Positions 18,260 through 27,525 of a DNA stretch of 64,000 bases are shown here, in pieces. The notes under the pieces were generated by a model. It made no database searches and was not told the DNA's origin. It saw only the letters and a program-made list of their open reading frames with translations. The position numbers and the translations under genes were made by a program. Source of the stretch: UBA10649 sp963793105 (GTDB lineage Bacteria; Actinomycetota; Actinomycetes; S36-B12); the NCBI GenBank assembly GCA_963793105.1, contig CAWBZB010000004.1, positions 868,001 to 932,000 of the forward strand. Direction: 5' to 3'. The first letter of the stretch is position 1. Every line of letters begins with the position of its first letter.

Positions 18260-18323
18260 CGTTGAGTGGTCGCTCGCGCACCTGTCGCGATCGCCCACGA
18301 GGTGCGCCGGCGACCACTCAACG
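18260..18323. terminator. Long bidirectional hairpin terminator
   Basis: Outer arms CGTTGAGTGGTCGC (18260-18273) and GCGACCACTCAACG (18310-18323) are perfectly complementary. An inner 8-bp repeat, GCGCACCT (18276-18283) with AGGTGCGC (18300-18307), extends the stem. It separates the convergent sdhB and ABC-2 permease genes and includes the permease stop codon. Confidence 0.8.
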
Positions 18324-19529
18324 AGGGGGCTGGGGCGTTGTGCCGGGCGTTGTGGGCCGCAGCACCTCGCGCAGCTTCAGTCGCCGGCCGGTGACCACCA
18401 CGGCCCTGCGGTAGACGACGGAACCGAACCAGGCGAAGAGCACCGCCGCGGCCACGGCCAGCAGCATGCTGGCCGCCAGCTGCCATTCGGGCACCGTCCC
18501 CGACGCCCACCGGATGGGCATGGCCACCGGCGCGCTCAACGGGAACATCGACAGCAGGACGCTGGACACGGACCCGGGATCCTGCGGCACGATGACGACG
18601 CCCCCGAGGTACGCGAGGACCAGGAGGAGCGTGATCGGCATGATCGCCGACCCCACCTCGGTGACCTTGTCGACGAGGGCCGCCGCCGCCGCGAAGAGGA
18701 ACGCGTACATGAAGAAGCCCAGGAGGAACCACGTCACGCCCAGCACGATGTCCCCGGCTGCGAGACCAGGAAGGTCCACGCCCTCCCCGATCGTCGTCGC
18801 CACCAGGATGGGCGCCACCAGGACCAGCAGCTGGGCGAGGGTGAGGAGCCCGATCCCGAGCACATTGCCGACCAGGATCTGGCTGGGCCGCACCACCGCG
18901 AGGAGGACCTCGGCGATACGCGTCGACTTCTCGACGCCGACGTTCATGGCGATGATGTTGCCGCTGAAGATGATGGCCATGTAGAGGATGACCCCGACGA
19001 TGAACCCGACCGCGGCGCGACCCTCGTCCTGGACGGGTCCCACCTCGACCTGCTCGGGCGGCGCCACCACGGTCACCGCCGTGACCTGGTCGGCGGTGAG
19101 GCCGGCCGCGAGCATGAGTGCCACGCGCTGCTCGGCCACGACCGCCTGTCCGACCAGCGCAGCGAAGGCGCCGGGGGCGTCGCTGCGCACGTAGAGCACC
19201 TCGTCGGCCAGGCCCACTGTCGCATCGCCCTCGCGAACCGCGGCCTCGACGGCCGCGTCATCGGCGACCGGCAGGTAGTCGACCCCGAAGCCGGCCGCCT
19301 GCGCCGCTGCGTCCAGCTGGGACTGGACCGACACCGACACCTCGCCGACGCTGCCCAGCGTGTACACCGGCGCGTCATCGCCGATCAGCCGAGGCACCAG
19401 AACGACACCGAGTCCGACGGCGAGGAGGATCAGGGTCGTCATCCTGACCGTCCGTGAGCGCACTCGGTCGGACAGGCTTCGACGGGCGACCAGCCGCGTC
19501 GCCTCCCACCACGCCATGCCGCGACTCAT
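18318..19529 (-). CDS. ABC-2 family transporter permease (NatB-like)
   Basis: Membrane subunit of an export-type ABC transporter, 403 residues. There is one N-terminal helix (about 30-48), a ~130-residue extracytoplasmic region, then a C-terminal block of five or six helices. Phrases such as VEKSTRIAEVLLAVVRPSQILVGNVLGIGLL are characteristic of ABC2_membrane_3/NatB permeases. ATG overlaps the ATPase stop by four bases. Substrate unknown; sodium, drug or peptide export are possibilities known for the family. Confidence 0.87.
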   Translation of the reverse strand: MSRGMAWWEATRLVARRSLSDRVRSRTVRMTTLILLAVGLGVVLVPRLIGDDAPVYTLGSVGEVSVSVQSQLDAAAQAAGFGVDYLPVADDAAVEAAVREGDATVGLADEVLYVRSDAPGAFAALVGQAVVAEQRVALMLAAGLTADQVTAVTVVAPPEQVEVGPVQDEGRAAVGFIVGVILYMAIIFSGNIIAMNVGVEKSTRIAEVLLAVVRPSQILVGNVLGIGLLTLAQLLVLVAPILVATTIGEGVDLPGLAAGDIVLGVTWFLLGFFMYAFLFAAAAALVDKVTEVGSAIMPITLLLVLAYLGGVVIVPQDPGSVSSVLLSMFPLSAPVAMPIRWASGTVPEWQLAASMLLAVAAAVLFAWFGSVVYRRAVVVTGRRLKLREVLRPTTPGTTPQPPR

Positions 19530-20431
19530 CCCGCAGCCTCCGCGTCCCCGGCCGCGCTCAGGAACAGCTGCGAGAGCGTCGGAAGATCGAGGCCGAAGTC
19601 CGACACGTGCCCGACGGCACGGGCGGCGTCCAGCACGGCCAGCGGATCCGTCCCCGGGGGCAGGTCCAGCCTCAGGTCGTCCGCCCGCTCCTCGACGACG
19701 GTGATCTCCGGGAACTCCTCGAGCCAGCCACGACTCCCGTCCGCCATGGTCAGACGCAGCTGCCGGCGACCCGACGAGGCCCGCAGGTCGGCGACGCTGC
19801 CCTCGAGGACCGTGCGCCCCTCATTCAGCATGACGATCGACTCGCACAGGTCCTGGACCAGGTCGAGCTGATGACTGGAGAACAGGACCGTACGCCCCTC
19901 ACGGACCCGCTCGAGCAACGAGGCCGAGAGCTCGTCGACCGCCACCGGGTCGAGGCCCGCGAACGGCTCGTCCAGCACGATCACGTCGGGATCGTGGACC
20001 AGTGCCGCCGCCAGCTGGAGGCGCTGCTGCATGCCGCCCGAGAGCTTGTCCGGTCGATCCGCCCACCGGTCGCCCAGTCCCATCTCCTCGAGCAGGGCGC
20101 GCGCGGACCGGGTCGCCTCGGCATGATCCACCCCGTGGAGGCGCGCGAGGAACACCAGCTGCTCACCCGCGGGCATCGTGGGGTACAGGCCGCGTTCCTG
20201 CGGCATGTACCCCCAGCGCCGGCGGTCGGCCCAGGTCGCCGGATGCCCCTGCCAACGGGTCTCGCCCGCCATCGGGGCGATCACGCCGAACATGATCCGC
20301 ATGAGCGTGGTCTTGCCGGCGCCGTTGGGTCCGAGCAGCCCGGTCAGGATGCCGGGAGGGACGTCCATCGACACGTCATCGAGGACCTGCCGAGCGGCGA
20401 AGGAGTGGGACACCCCGTGCACCTGCAGCAC
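19526..20431 (-). CDS. ABC exporter ATPase (NatA-like)
   Basis: ATP-binding subunit for the adjoining ABC-2 permease, 301 residues from GTG at 20431. It has Walker A GPNGAGKT in LLGPNGAGKTTLMRIMFG, signature LSGGMQQRLQLAAAL, Walker B VIVLDEPFAGLDP and the H-loop SSHQLD. The C-terminal ~80 residues match the DUF4162-type tail common in NatA/CcmA-like ATPases. Translationally coupled to the permease. Confidence 0.92.
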   Translation of the reverse strand: MLQVHGVSHSFAARQVLDDVSMDVPPGILTGLLGPNGAGKTTLMRIMFGVIAPMAGETRWQGHPATWADRRRWGYMPQERGLYPTMPAGEQLVFLARLHGVDHAEATRSARALLEEMGLGDRWADRPDKLSGGMQQRLQLAAALVHDPDVIVLDEPFAGLDPVAVDELSASLLERVREGRTVLFSSHQLDLVQDLCESIVMLNEGRTVLEGSVADLRASSGRRQLRLTMADGSRGWLEEFPEITVVEERADDLRLDLPPGTDPLAVLDAARAVGHVSDFGLDLPTLSQLFLSAAGDAEAAG

Positions 20432-20496
20432 GCCACCAGAGTAATCGCTGCGACGTGCCGAACCCCGGTCGTGACGGCCCTGCGGGCCGCCGGCCG

Positions 20497-21930
20497 CTAG
20501 AGGTCGACGGCGAAGTACTGCGTCTCGAGGAACTCGTGGATGCCGGCGAAGCCGCCCTCGCGGCCGAGCCCGGACTCCTTCATCCCGCCGAACGGTGCAG
20601 CCGGATCCGAGGCCAGTCCACGGTTGACCGCGACCATTCCGGACTCCATGCGGCGAGCCAGCTTCACGCCGGTGCCCGGGTCCTTCGCGAACACGTACGA
20701 GATCAGGCCGTACTCCGTGTCGTTTGCCATGCGCACGCCTTCGTCCTCGTCGGCGAACGTCACGATCGGGGCGACCGGCCCGAAGACCTCGTTCTTCGTC
20801 AGGGTCGAGCCGTGCACCACGTCGCGGACCACGTAGGGGGCGATGAAGGCGCCGAGCTCGGGGATGTCGGAGGCGGGCGTGGCGATGACGCCCTCGCCCA
20901 CCGCCTGCTGGAGCAGCTCGAGGATCTTGTCGCGCTCCTTGACCGACACCATCGCGCCCAGGTCATTGCCCGAGTCGATGCCCGGACCGACCTTCAGGTC
21001 CGCGAACGCCCCCTCCAGCTTGGTGGTGAACTCCTCGGCCAGGGACTCGTGGACGTAGAAGCGGTTGGCCGCGGTGCAGGCAGCTCCGCCGTTGCGCATC
21101 TTCGCGATCATGGCGCCGGCGACGGCATCGTCGACGTTCGCGCCCTCGAAGGCGATGAACGGCGCGTTGCCGCCCAGCTCCATGGACGACGGCAGCACCC
21201 GGTCGGCCGTCTGCTTCAGGAGCATCTTCCCGACGTAGGTCGAGCCGGTGAAGGACAGGGTCGCGACGCGGGGGTCAGCGAGGATCGCCTCGGACACCGC
21301 GCCGGTCTGGGTCGTGGTGATGATGTTGACCACGCCGGCCGGAGCGCCGGCGCGCTGGAGAACGTCGCCGATCCACAGCGCCGTCAGCGGGGTCTCCCCC
21401 GCGGGCTTCAGGACGGCGGTGCAGCCCGCCGCCAGCGCGGGCGCGAGCTTCCGGGTCGCCATGGCCGCCGGGAAGTTCCACGGCGTGATCATGTACGCGA
21501 CGCCCATCGGACGGTGGTCGGTGATGATCGTCTTGTCGCGGCTCGGGGAGTACCGGAAGTCGCCCTCGATGCGGGACGCCTCCTCGGAGAACCAGCGGAA
21601 GAACTCCGCGGCGTAGGTGGCCTCGCCGAGGGCGTCGCGCCACGCCTTGCCGTTCTCCATGGAGATGATGCGCGCGCAGGTCTCGAGCTCGGCCGTCATG
21701 ATCTCGAAGGCTCGCCGCAGGATCTCCGCGCGCTGGCGCGCCGGCGTCACCGACCACGTCTGGAAGGCGTCGTAGGCGGCGCTCACCGCGTCCAGGCCCT
21801 CCGCGACCGACGCATCGCCGATCTCGGCCAGGACCGTGAACGTGGCCGGGTCGATGACCTGCAGCCGTCTCTCGGTCTGCTGCCATTCGCCGCCGATGAG
21901 CAGACCGGTGGGGGCGGTGAGTGACGACAT
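20497..21930 (-). CDS. gabD: NAD(P)-dependent succinate-semialdehyde-type dehydrogenase
   Basis: Aldehyde dehydrogenase superfamily, GabD-like class, 477 residues. Start ATG at 21930 has GGAGG five bases upstream; a longer TTG reading lacks a site. It contains the N-terminal cofactor segment PWNFPAAMATRKLAPALAAGC, catalytic Glu in MELGGNAPF, catalytic Cys in RNGGAACTAANRF and C-terminal PFGGMKESGLGREGG. Likely oxidises succinate semialdehyde to succinate, consistent with nearby sdh and TCA genes. Exact substrate not provable here; it is closely similar in layout to the second dehydrogenase at 58 kb. Confidence 0.85.
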   Translation of the reverse strand: MSSLTAPTGLLIGGEWQQTERRLQVIDPATFTVLAEIGDASVAEGLDAVSAAYDAFQTWSVTPARQRAEILRRAFEIMTAELETCARIISMENGKAWRDALGEATYAAEFFRWFSEEASRIEGDFRYSPSRDKTIITDHRPMGVAYMITPWNFPAAMATRKLAPALAAGCTAVLKPAGETPLTALWIGDVLQRAGAPAGVVNIITTTQTGAVSEAILADPRVATLSFTGSTYVGKMLLKQTADRVLPSSMELGGNAPFIAFEGANVDDAVAGAMIAKMRNGGAACTAANRFYVHESLAEEFTTKLEGAFADLKVGPGIDSGNDLGAMVSVKERDKILELLQQAVGEGVIATPASDIPELGAFIAPYVVRDVVHGSTLTKNEVFGPVAPIVTFADEDEGVRMANDTEYGLISYVFAKDPGTGVKLARRMESGMVAVNRGLASDPAAPFGGMKESGLGREGGFAGIHEFLETQYFAVDL

Positions 21931-21990
21931 GGAGGCCTCCAAGCAGCAGGTGGGACCCCGAGCCTACCGATGCGCTTACCATGGAGCGCG

Positions 21991-23163
21991 ATGCGCAGAC
22001 TCCACCTTGGACACCCCCGCCTGGCCGGACTGGCCGTTGCGGCACTGGCGGGCGCCGTCGCGTTCCTCGGTCCGGTCAGCGCGGCGGCCGGCGAGACCAT
22101 CGGCGGGGAGCAGCTGGCCCAGACGACGAGGACCGTGAGCCTGCAGCCGGGCGCCGCGCCGCTGCCCGACGTGCGGGCGGCGACGTGGATCCTGGCCGAC
22201 GCCGACACCGGCCTCGTGCTCGCGCAGAAGGCCTCGCACGTCGTCCGGGCCCCGGCCAGCACCCTGAAGATGCTCACCGCACTCGCCGTCATGCCGAACA
22301 CCGATCCCGACACCGAATACGTCGCCACCCGGCGGGCCGCCACCATCTACGGCGCCCGGGTGGGGCTGAAGCCCGGCAAGACGTACACGATGGACCAGCT
22401 CTGGTACGCCGTGTTCCTGCCCAGCGCCAACGACGCGGCCATCGCGGTCGCCGAGGCCAACGGTGGCGTCAAGTCGACGGTCAAGCAGATGAACGCGGTG
22501 GCCCGGGAGCTGAATGCCCGGGACACCGTCGCCAAGAACACCAGCGGCCTCGACGCGCCGGGGCAGCGCTCGAGTGCCTACGACCTCGCCCTGATCGCCC
22601 GCGCGGGACTCCAGCGCCCGGACTTCGCCCAGTACGCCGGCACGGCGCGGGCGGAGTTCCCCGACGTCAAGGGCAAGGGCAGCCATCCGATCTACACCAC
22701 GAACCGGCTCCTCCTCCACGACTGGAAGGGCGCCATCGGCGTCAAGACCGGCTTCACGACCAAGGCGGGCCGCACCTACGTCGGCGCGGCGACCCGCAAG
22801 GGCCGGACCCTCATCGTCTCCATGATGGGCGTGAAGGAGGCGAGTGAGGCGGCGGCCAAGAAGCTGCTCAGCTGGGGCTTCGCCAACGCCGACAAGGTCG
22901 CGCCCATCGGGGTCCTGGTGGAGCCGGGGGCACTGGACCCGTCGGCGGTTCCCGACGCCACGGACGCCGCAGTGACCAGCACCTCGACCGACAACTCGCC
23001 CGACACGGCCGGCGCAGACGCACCCTCGGCGGCGCAGACGGCCTCCGAGCCCGCGTCGATCTCCAGCGCGGTCCTGATCGGCGCCATCGTGCTCGCCGCC
23101 GGCTCCGGGGCCGCCGTCCTCGTCAGGCGCCGTCAGCGCCCGTCGGGGCGGCACGCCGCCTGA
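21991..23163 (+). CDS. D-alanyl-D-alanine carboxypeptidase (PBP5/6 type)
   Basis: Trims the terminal D-Ala of peptidoglycan stem peptides outside the membrane. 390 residues from ATG at 21991, chosen for GGAG four bases upstream (another in-frame ATG lies seven codons earlier). Signal peptide to about residue 32. Active-site motifs S90-T-L-K93, S145-A-N147 and K252-T-G254. A low-complexity Thr/Asp/Ala/Ser stretch (about 315-355) leads to a C-terminal membrane anchor (about 357-380) and an Arg-rich cytosolic tail. Its 3' end overlaps the convergent RNA ligase-like gene by 41 bases. Confidence 0.92.
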   Translation: MRRLHLGHPRLAGLAVAALAGAVAFLGPVSAAAGETIGGEQLAQTTRTVSLQPGAAPLPDVRAATWILADADTGLVLAQKASHVVRAPASTLKMLTALAVMPNTDPDTEYVATRRAATIYGARVGLKPGKTYTMDQLWYAVFLPSANDAAIAVAEANGGVKSTVKQMNAVARELNARDTVAKNTSGLDAPGQRSSAYDLALIARAGLQRPDFAQYAGTARAEFPDVKGKGSHPIYTTNRLLLHDWKGAIGVKTGFTTKAGRTYVGAATRKGRTLIVSMMGVKEASEAAAKKLLSWGFANADKVAPIGVLVEPGALDPSAVPDATDAAVTSTSTDNSPDTAGADAPSAAQTASEPASISSAVLIGAIVLAAGSGAAVLVRRRQRPSGRHAA

Positions 23164-23701
23164 CAGCCGGCCGCGTCCCCCGGAACTCGAACTCACGGAC
23201 GAGGTGCCAGGCACCGTCGCGGAACTCGTGCAACCCCATCGAGCTCGCCACCATGCTGGCCCGGAAGTCGGCCAGCTCCTCGAAGACCCGGTCCAGCACG
23301 GCATCCTCGGCGTCGTGGGCGATGGTCACGTGCGGATGGTAGGGAAAGCGACTGTCCACCGTCAGGTCCCCGGACCGGACGTCACGCTCCAGCTGCTCGC
23401 ACGCGGAGATGCCCTCGGAGACCGCGACGAACACGACGGGCGAAACCGGGCGGAACGTGCCGGTCCCCCGCAGGCCCAGCCGGAACGGTGGCGTCCGCTC
23501 GGCGACCGCCTCCAGGTGCCGGATGACCTCGTCCATGAGGTTCTCGTCGACATCGACGGGCGCGAGGATCGTGACGTGCGCCGGCATGTCGGCCGGGTCC
23601 GGGGTCAGTCCCGCGCGCGCAGCGTCCAGCGCAGGTCCGTGTGGCGGCGGGATCTCGACGACGACCCCGAGGGTGCGACCGCTGCCCGCGGCAGCGATCA
23701 A
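23123..23701 (-). CDS. 2'-5' RNA ligase family protein (2H phosphoesterase fold)
   Basis: Two His-x-Thr motifs define the 2H phosphoesterase/LigT superfamily: HVTIL and HPHVTIAH. 192 residues if read from TTG at 23701, which overlaps the trpS stop (TTGA) and is the only plausible start. The family hydrolyses cyclic phosphodiesters or ligates RNA in vitro; cellular role unknown. Downstream of and coupled to trpS. A much longer frame upstream is only trpS read out of frame. Confidence 0.75.
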   Translation of the reverse strand: MIAAAGSGRTLGVVVEIPPPHGPALDAARAGLTPDPADMPAHVTILAPVDVDENLMDEVIRHLEAVAERTPPFRLGLRGTGTFRPVSPVVFVAVSEGISACEQLERDVRSGDLTVDSRFPYHPHVTIAHDAEDAVLDRVFEELADFRASMVASSMGLHEFRDGAWHLVREFEFRGTRPAVRRRAAPTGADGA

Positions 23702-24717
23702 TCCCGGTCCAGGGGGACGAAGCCGACGCGCTGGTACACGTCGTCCAGCGTGGCGGCCGCCGTCGCCCTGGCCTTGTGGGCGCCGATCGTCATGAGGCGG
23801 CGTAGTTCCGCCGGATCGCCCATCAACTCGTGCACGCGCTCGCGGAACGGACGGACCACCTCCACCACCAGCTCGGCCGTCTCGGTCTTCAGGTCGCCGT
23901 AGCCGCGTCCGGCATAGGCATCGACGAGCTGGTCGATCGGGCGGCCGGTGAGCGCCTGCTGGATGGTCAGCAGGTTCGATACGCCGGGCTTGCGCTGCGG
24001 ATCGAACACGATGTCGCGCTCGGAGTCCGTGACCGCGCTCTTGATCTTCTTGGTCAGCGTCCGGTCGTCGTCGAGGATGAACGCGCACCCGCTCGGGCTC
24101 GACTTGCTCATCTTCGCCGTGGGGTCCTGCAGGTCGAGGATCTTCGCCGTCTCCTTGACGATCAGCGGCTCCGGCACCGTCAGCGTGTCGCCGAACTTCG
24201 CATTGAAGCGCTGCGCAAGGTCCCGGGTGAGCTCGAGGTGCTGGCGCTGGTCCTCGCCCACCGGCACGGCGTCCGCCTGGTAGATCAGGATGTCGGCGGC
24301 CTGGAGGATCGGGTAGGTGTAGAGCCCGACGGTCACCCGGGCCGCACCCTCCTTCTGGGACTTGTCCTTGAACTGCGTCATCCGGCCCGCCTCGCCGAAG
24401 CCGGTCTGGCACTCCAGGACCCAGGCGAGCTGGCTGTGCTCGGGCACCTGGCTCTGGACGAAGACCGTCGACTTCTGCGGGTCGAGACCGATGGCCAGCA
24501 GCTGGGCGAAGGACGCGTACGTGCGCTGGCGCAGCTGCTCCGGGTCGTGGTCGACGGTGATGGCGTGCTGGTCCACGACGCAGTAGTAGGCGTCATGCGT
24601 GCCCTGCAGTCGCACCCACTCCCGCAATGCACCGAGGTAGTTGCCGAGATGGAACGCGTCCGCGGTCGGCTGGATGCCGGACAGGACGCGCGGCGGCCGG
24701 GAGTGCTGGGCGGTCAT
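23698..24717 (-). CDS. trpS: Tryptophan--tRNA ligase
   Basis: Class I aminoacyl-tRNA synthetase, 339 residues from ATG at 24717, close to the 330-340 usual for bacterial TrpRS. The HIGH-equivalent HLGN is at 23-26 (FHLGNYLGA) and the KMSKS loop at 202-206. GEDQRQHLELTRDLAQRFN and the acceptor-binding segment are typical. In-frame ATG codons upstream add non-conserved residues and lack a ribosome-binding site. Confidence 0.97.
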   Translation of the reverse strand: MTAQHSRPPRVLSGIQPTADAFHLGNYLGALREWVRLQGTHDAYYCVVDQHAITVDHDPEQLRQRTYASFAQLLAIGLDPQKSTVFVQSQVPEHSQLAWVLECQTGFGEAGRMTQFKDKSQKEGAARVTVGLYTYPILQAADILIYQADAVPVGEDQRQHLELTRDLAQRFNAKFGDTLTVPEPLIVKETAKILDLQDPTAKMSKSSPSGCAFILDDDRTLTKKIKSAVTDSERDIVFDPQRKPGVSNLLTIQQALTGRPIDQLVDAYAGRGYGDLKTETAELVVEVVRPFRERVHELMGDPAELRRLMTIGAHKARATAAATLDDVYQRVGFVPLDRD

Positions 24718-24721
24718 GGCG

Positions 24722-26089
24722 TCATTGTGTCGCATGGGCGTCGTCGCCCGACGACCCCTCGGCATCGCCCTCCGGCGGCTGGACGGCGAACCCCTCGTCG
24801 CTCCCCCGCGGACGGGAGACCCGGGTCACGCGCACGCGAGCGACCCGGCGGCCGTCGAGCTCGACGACCTCGAACGAGTGCGCGCCCTCGACGATCGCGT
24901 CGCCCAGTAGCGGCACGCGTCCGAGCCGGGCGATGACGAAGCCGGCCACCGTCTCATAGGGGCCCTCCGGGAGCTCGACGTCCGTCTCGTCCTCGAAGTC
25001 CTCGAGGTTCAGCAGGCCATCGACGGTCCACACCCCGAAGTTGCCCTCCTCATCGGGGGGGCGTTCGACGTCGTACTCGTCCTGGATGTCCCCGATCAGC
25101 TCCTCGACCAGGTCCTCCATCGTCACGATGCCGGCAGTGCCGCCGTACTCGTCCTCCACGATGGCCAGGTGCTGGTGCAGGCGCCGCATCTCGGTCAGCG
25201 TGCTGAGCACCGCCTTGGAGCCGGGGAAGGCGGTGACCTCGCGCGCCAGGTCGCCGACGCGGATCGAGCGGTCTGCCACGTCGGGGGCCAGGATGTCGCG
25301 GACGTGGACGAAGCCGATGACGTCGTCGGCCGAGCCGCGGATCACCGGGTAGCGGCTGTGCGGCTGGTCGGAGACCACCTTGGCGGCCCTGAACACCGGC
25401 ATCGAGGCGTCGATGAAGTCGACCTCGGTCCGCGGCAGCATGACTTCGCGCAGCTCACGGTCGCCGGCTGCGAAGACGTCGTCGATCAGGGCCCGCTCCT
25501 CGACCGTGAGGTCCTCGTGGGCCGCGACGAGATCGCGCAGCTCCTCGCCGCTGATCTGCTCCTTGGCGCCATGCGGGTCGATGCCGAACAGCCGGACGAT
25601 CGCGTCGGTGGCCACCGACAGGGCGATGATGAACGGCTTGAAGAGCTTGGCGATGAAGTCGAGCGGCCCGGCGACGAAGAGCGCCACCTTCTCCACGCGC
25701 TGCAGCGCGATGCGCTTGGGCACCAGCTCGCCGAGCACGAGCGAGATGTACGCGATGACCACCGTGATGAGGATGAAGGCCAGCGTGTCCGCCAGTGCCT
25801 CTCCCATGCCCCAGCCGACGAACACGGGAGCGAGCGCAGGGGCGATGGTCGAGGCGCCGAAGCCCGCGGAGATGAACCCGGCCAGGGTGACGCCGACCTG
25901 ACCGGCGGCCAGGTAGCGGTTCGGGTCGGCGGTCAGGGTCGCCAGCCGACGGCCGCGTCGGCTCTCCTCGGACAGGCGCTGGATCTGGGACTCGCGCAGG
26001 GACACCAGGGCAAGTTCCGCAGCTGCGAAGAACCCGCCGAGCAGGACGAAGAACAGCACCACCGCGACGTTGACCCACAGGTCGCTCAT
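24722..26089 (-). CDS. CNNM/CorC family membrane protein with CBS pair
   Basis: 455-residue membrane protein of the HlyC/CorC (CNNM) family, linked to magnesium or cobalt homeostasis. The N-terminal CNNM domain (about 1-190) has four hydrophobic segments and ELVPKRIALQRVEKVA. Two CBS motifs follow (about 205-330: VMLPRTEVDFIDASMPV; HQHLAIVEDEYGGTAGIVTMEDLVEELIGDIQDE). A C-terminal CorC_HlyC domain ends near residue 430, then an acidic tail. Often misnamed hemolysin. It stops just upstream of trpS with a four-base gap and may share its transcript. Confidence 0.9.
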   Translation of the reverse strand: MSDLWVNVAVVLFFVLLGGFFAAAELALVSLRESQIQRLSEESRRGRRLATLTADPNRYLAAGQVGVTLAGFISAGFGASTIAPALAPVFVGWGMGEALADTLAFILITVVIAYISLVLGELVPKRIALQRVEKVALFVAGPLDFIAKLFKPFIIALSVATDAIVRLFGIDPHGAKEQISGEELRDLVAAHEDLTVEERALIDDVFAAGDRELREVMLPRTEVDFIDASMPVFRAAKVVSDQPHSRYPVIRGSADDVIGFVHVRDILAPDVADRSIRVGDLAREVTAFPGSKAVLSTLTEMRRLHQHLAIVEDEYGGTAGIVTMEDLVEELIGDIQDEYDVERPPDEEGNFGVWTVDGLLNLEDFEDETDVELPEGPYETVAGFVIARLGRVPLLGDAIVEGAHSFEVVELDGRRVARVRVTRVSRPRGSDEGFAVQPPEGDAEGSSGDDAHATQ

Positions 26090-26117
26090 GCCACGAAACC
26101 CTACTGCCCCTCATGCC

Positions 26118-26179
26118 GATGCCTCGCCACATGTGGCGGGGCTCCGGCGTCCAGAACCCGCCACACGTGACGAGGCATC
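26118..26179. terminator. Hairpin terminator downstream of icd
   Basis: 23-nt arms at 26118-26140 and 26157-26179 pair with two wobble-type differences; the loop is 16 bases. It lies 12 bases after the icd stop and upstream of the CNNM gene, so it insulates the two same-strand genes. No T tract. Confidence 0.75.
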
Positions 26180-26191
26180 GAAGTGGTGTGG

Positions 26192-27406
26192 CTAGGACAT
26201 CGCCTTCCGCAGGTTCTCGTCGATCGACGCGAGGAACTCCTGCGTCGTCTGCCACGGGGCGTCGCGGCCGATGAGGAGCGCGAGGTCCTTGGTCATCTTG
26301 CCCTCCTCGACGGTCTCGATGCAGACGCGCTCGAGGGTCCGCGCGAACTCGCTGACCGCCGGGGTGCCGTCCAGCTTGCCGCGGTGCTCGAGGCCACGCG
26401 TCCAGGCGAAGATCGACGCGATGGGGTTCGTCGACGTCGCCTCGCCCTTCTGGTGCTGGCGGTAGTGCCGCGTGACCGTACCGTGCGCAGCCTCCGCCTC
26501 GACCGTGCGGCCGTCCGGGGTCATGAGCACCGACGTCATGAGGCCGAGGGATCCGAAGCCCTGCGCCACGGTGTCCGACTGGACGTCACCGTCATAGTTC
26601 TTGCACGCCCAGACGTAGCCGCCCTCCCACTTCATCGCCGCGGCGACCATGTCGTCGATGAGGCGGTGCTCGTAGGTGATGCCGGCCGCCTCGAACTCGC
26701 CCTTGAACTCGTTCTCGTAGACGTCGGCGAAGATGTCCTTGAACTGGCCGTCGTACGCCTTGAGGATCGTGTTCTTGGTCGACAGGTAGACGGGGTAGCC
26801 ACGGTTGAGCCCGTAGCGCATGGAGGCCCGGGCGAAGTCGCGGATCGACTCGTCGAGGTTGTACATGCCCATGGCGACGCCACCGGACGGGAAGTCGTAG
26901 ATGTCGAACTCCATGGGAGCCGAGCCGTCGTGCGGCGTGAAGGTCATCGTGAGCGTGCCGGCGGTCGGGACCTTGAAGTCGGTGGCCCGGTACTGGTCGC
27001 CGAAGGCGTGACGGCCGACGACGATCGGCTTGGTCCAGCCGGGCACGAGGCGCGGGATGTTGGAGATGATGATCGGCTCGCGGAAGATGACGCCACCGAG
27101 GATGTTGCGGATGGTGCCGTTCGGCGACCGCCACATCTTCTTCAGGCCGAACTCCTCCACGCGGGCCTCATCCGGAGTGATGGTGGCGCACTTCACGCCG
27201 ACGCCGTACTTCTGGATGGCCACGGCGGAGTCGATCGTGACCTGGTCGTCGGTCGCATCGCGGTGCTCGATGCCGAGGTCGTAGTACTGCAGGTCGACGT
27301 CGAGGTACTTCAGGATCAGCTCGTCCTTGATGAACTGCCAGATGATCCGCGTCATCTCGTCGCCGTCGAGCTCGACGACCGGGTTCTCAACCTTGATCTT
27401 GCTCAC
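26192..27406 (-). CDS. icd: NADP-dependent isocitrate dehydrogenase
   Basis: Oxidative decarboxylation of isocitrate to 2-oxoglutarate in the TCA cycle. 404 residues from GTG at 27406, where AAGGAG is five bases upstream; a GTG two codons earlier directly abuts the site and is less likely. The sequence is of the eukaryote-like homodimeric class: NPVVELDGDEMTRIIWQFIKDELI, GVKCATITPDEARVEEF, WRSPNGTIRN and KNYDGDVQSD. Follows mdh on the same strand with two hairpins between them. Confidence 0.96.
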   Translation of the reverse strand: MSKIKVENPVVELDGDEMTRIIWQFIKDELILKYLDVDLQYYDLGIEHRDATDDQVTIDSAVAIQKYGVGVKCATITPDEARVEEFGLKKMWRSPNGTIRNILGGVIFREPIIISNIPRLVPGWTKPIVVGRHAFGDQYRATDFKVPTAGTLTMTFTPHDGSAPMEFDIYDFPSGGVAMGMYNLDESIRDFARASMRYGLNRGYPVYLSTKNTILKAYDGQFKDIFADVYENEFKGEFEAAGITYEHRLIDDMVAAAMKWEGGYVWACKNYDGDVQSDTVAQGFGSLGLMTSVLMTPDGRTVEAEAAHGTVTRHYRQHQKGEATSTNPIASIFAWTRGLEHRGKLDGTPAVSEFARTLERVCIETVEEGKMTKDLALLIGRDAPWQTTQEFLASIDENLRKAMS

Positions 27407-27422
27407 GTGCACTCCTTCTCGT

Positions 27423-27500
27423 TTCTCCCGCCGCGCGGGAGAAGCAGCCGAATCGGGGCGTTCAGACGGGGTTTATGGCCGGTTGTCCCGCTAAGCGGGA
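27423..27500 (-). promoter_or_regulatory. Twin hairpins between mdh and icd
   Basis: Hairpin 1 is TTCTCCCGC (27423-27431) with GCGGGAGAA (27435-27443). Hairpin 2 is TCCCGC (27486-27491) with GCGGGA (27495-27500), again followed by GAA. Both have three-base loops and share the core TCCCGC-N3-GCGGGAGAA. They could be a partial terminator after mdh, an mRNA processing site, or a repeated operator ahead of icd. Confidence 0.5.
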
Positions 27501-27525
27501 GAAACGGTATCGGGGGGTGCGGGGG

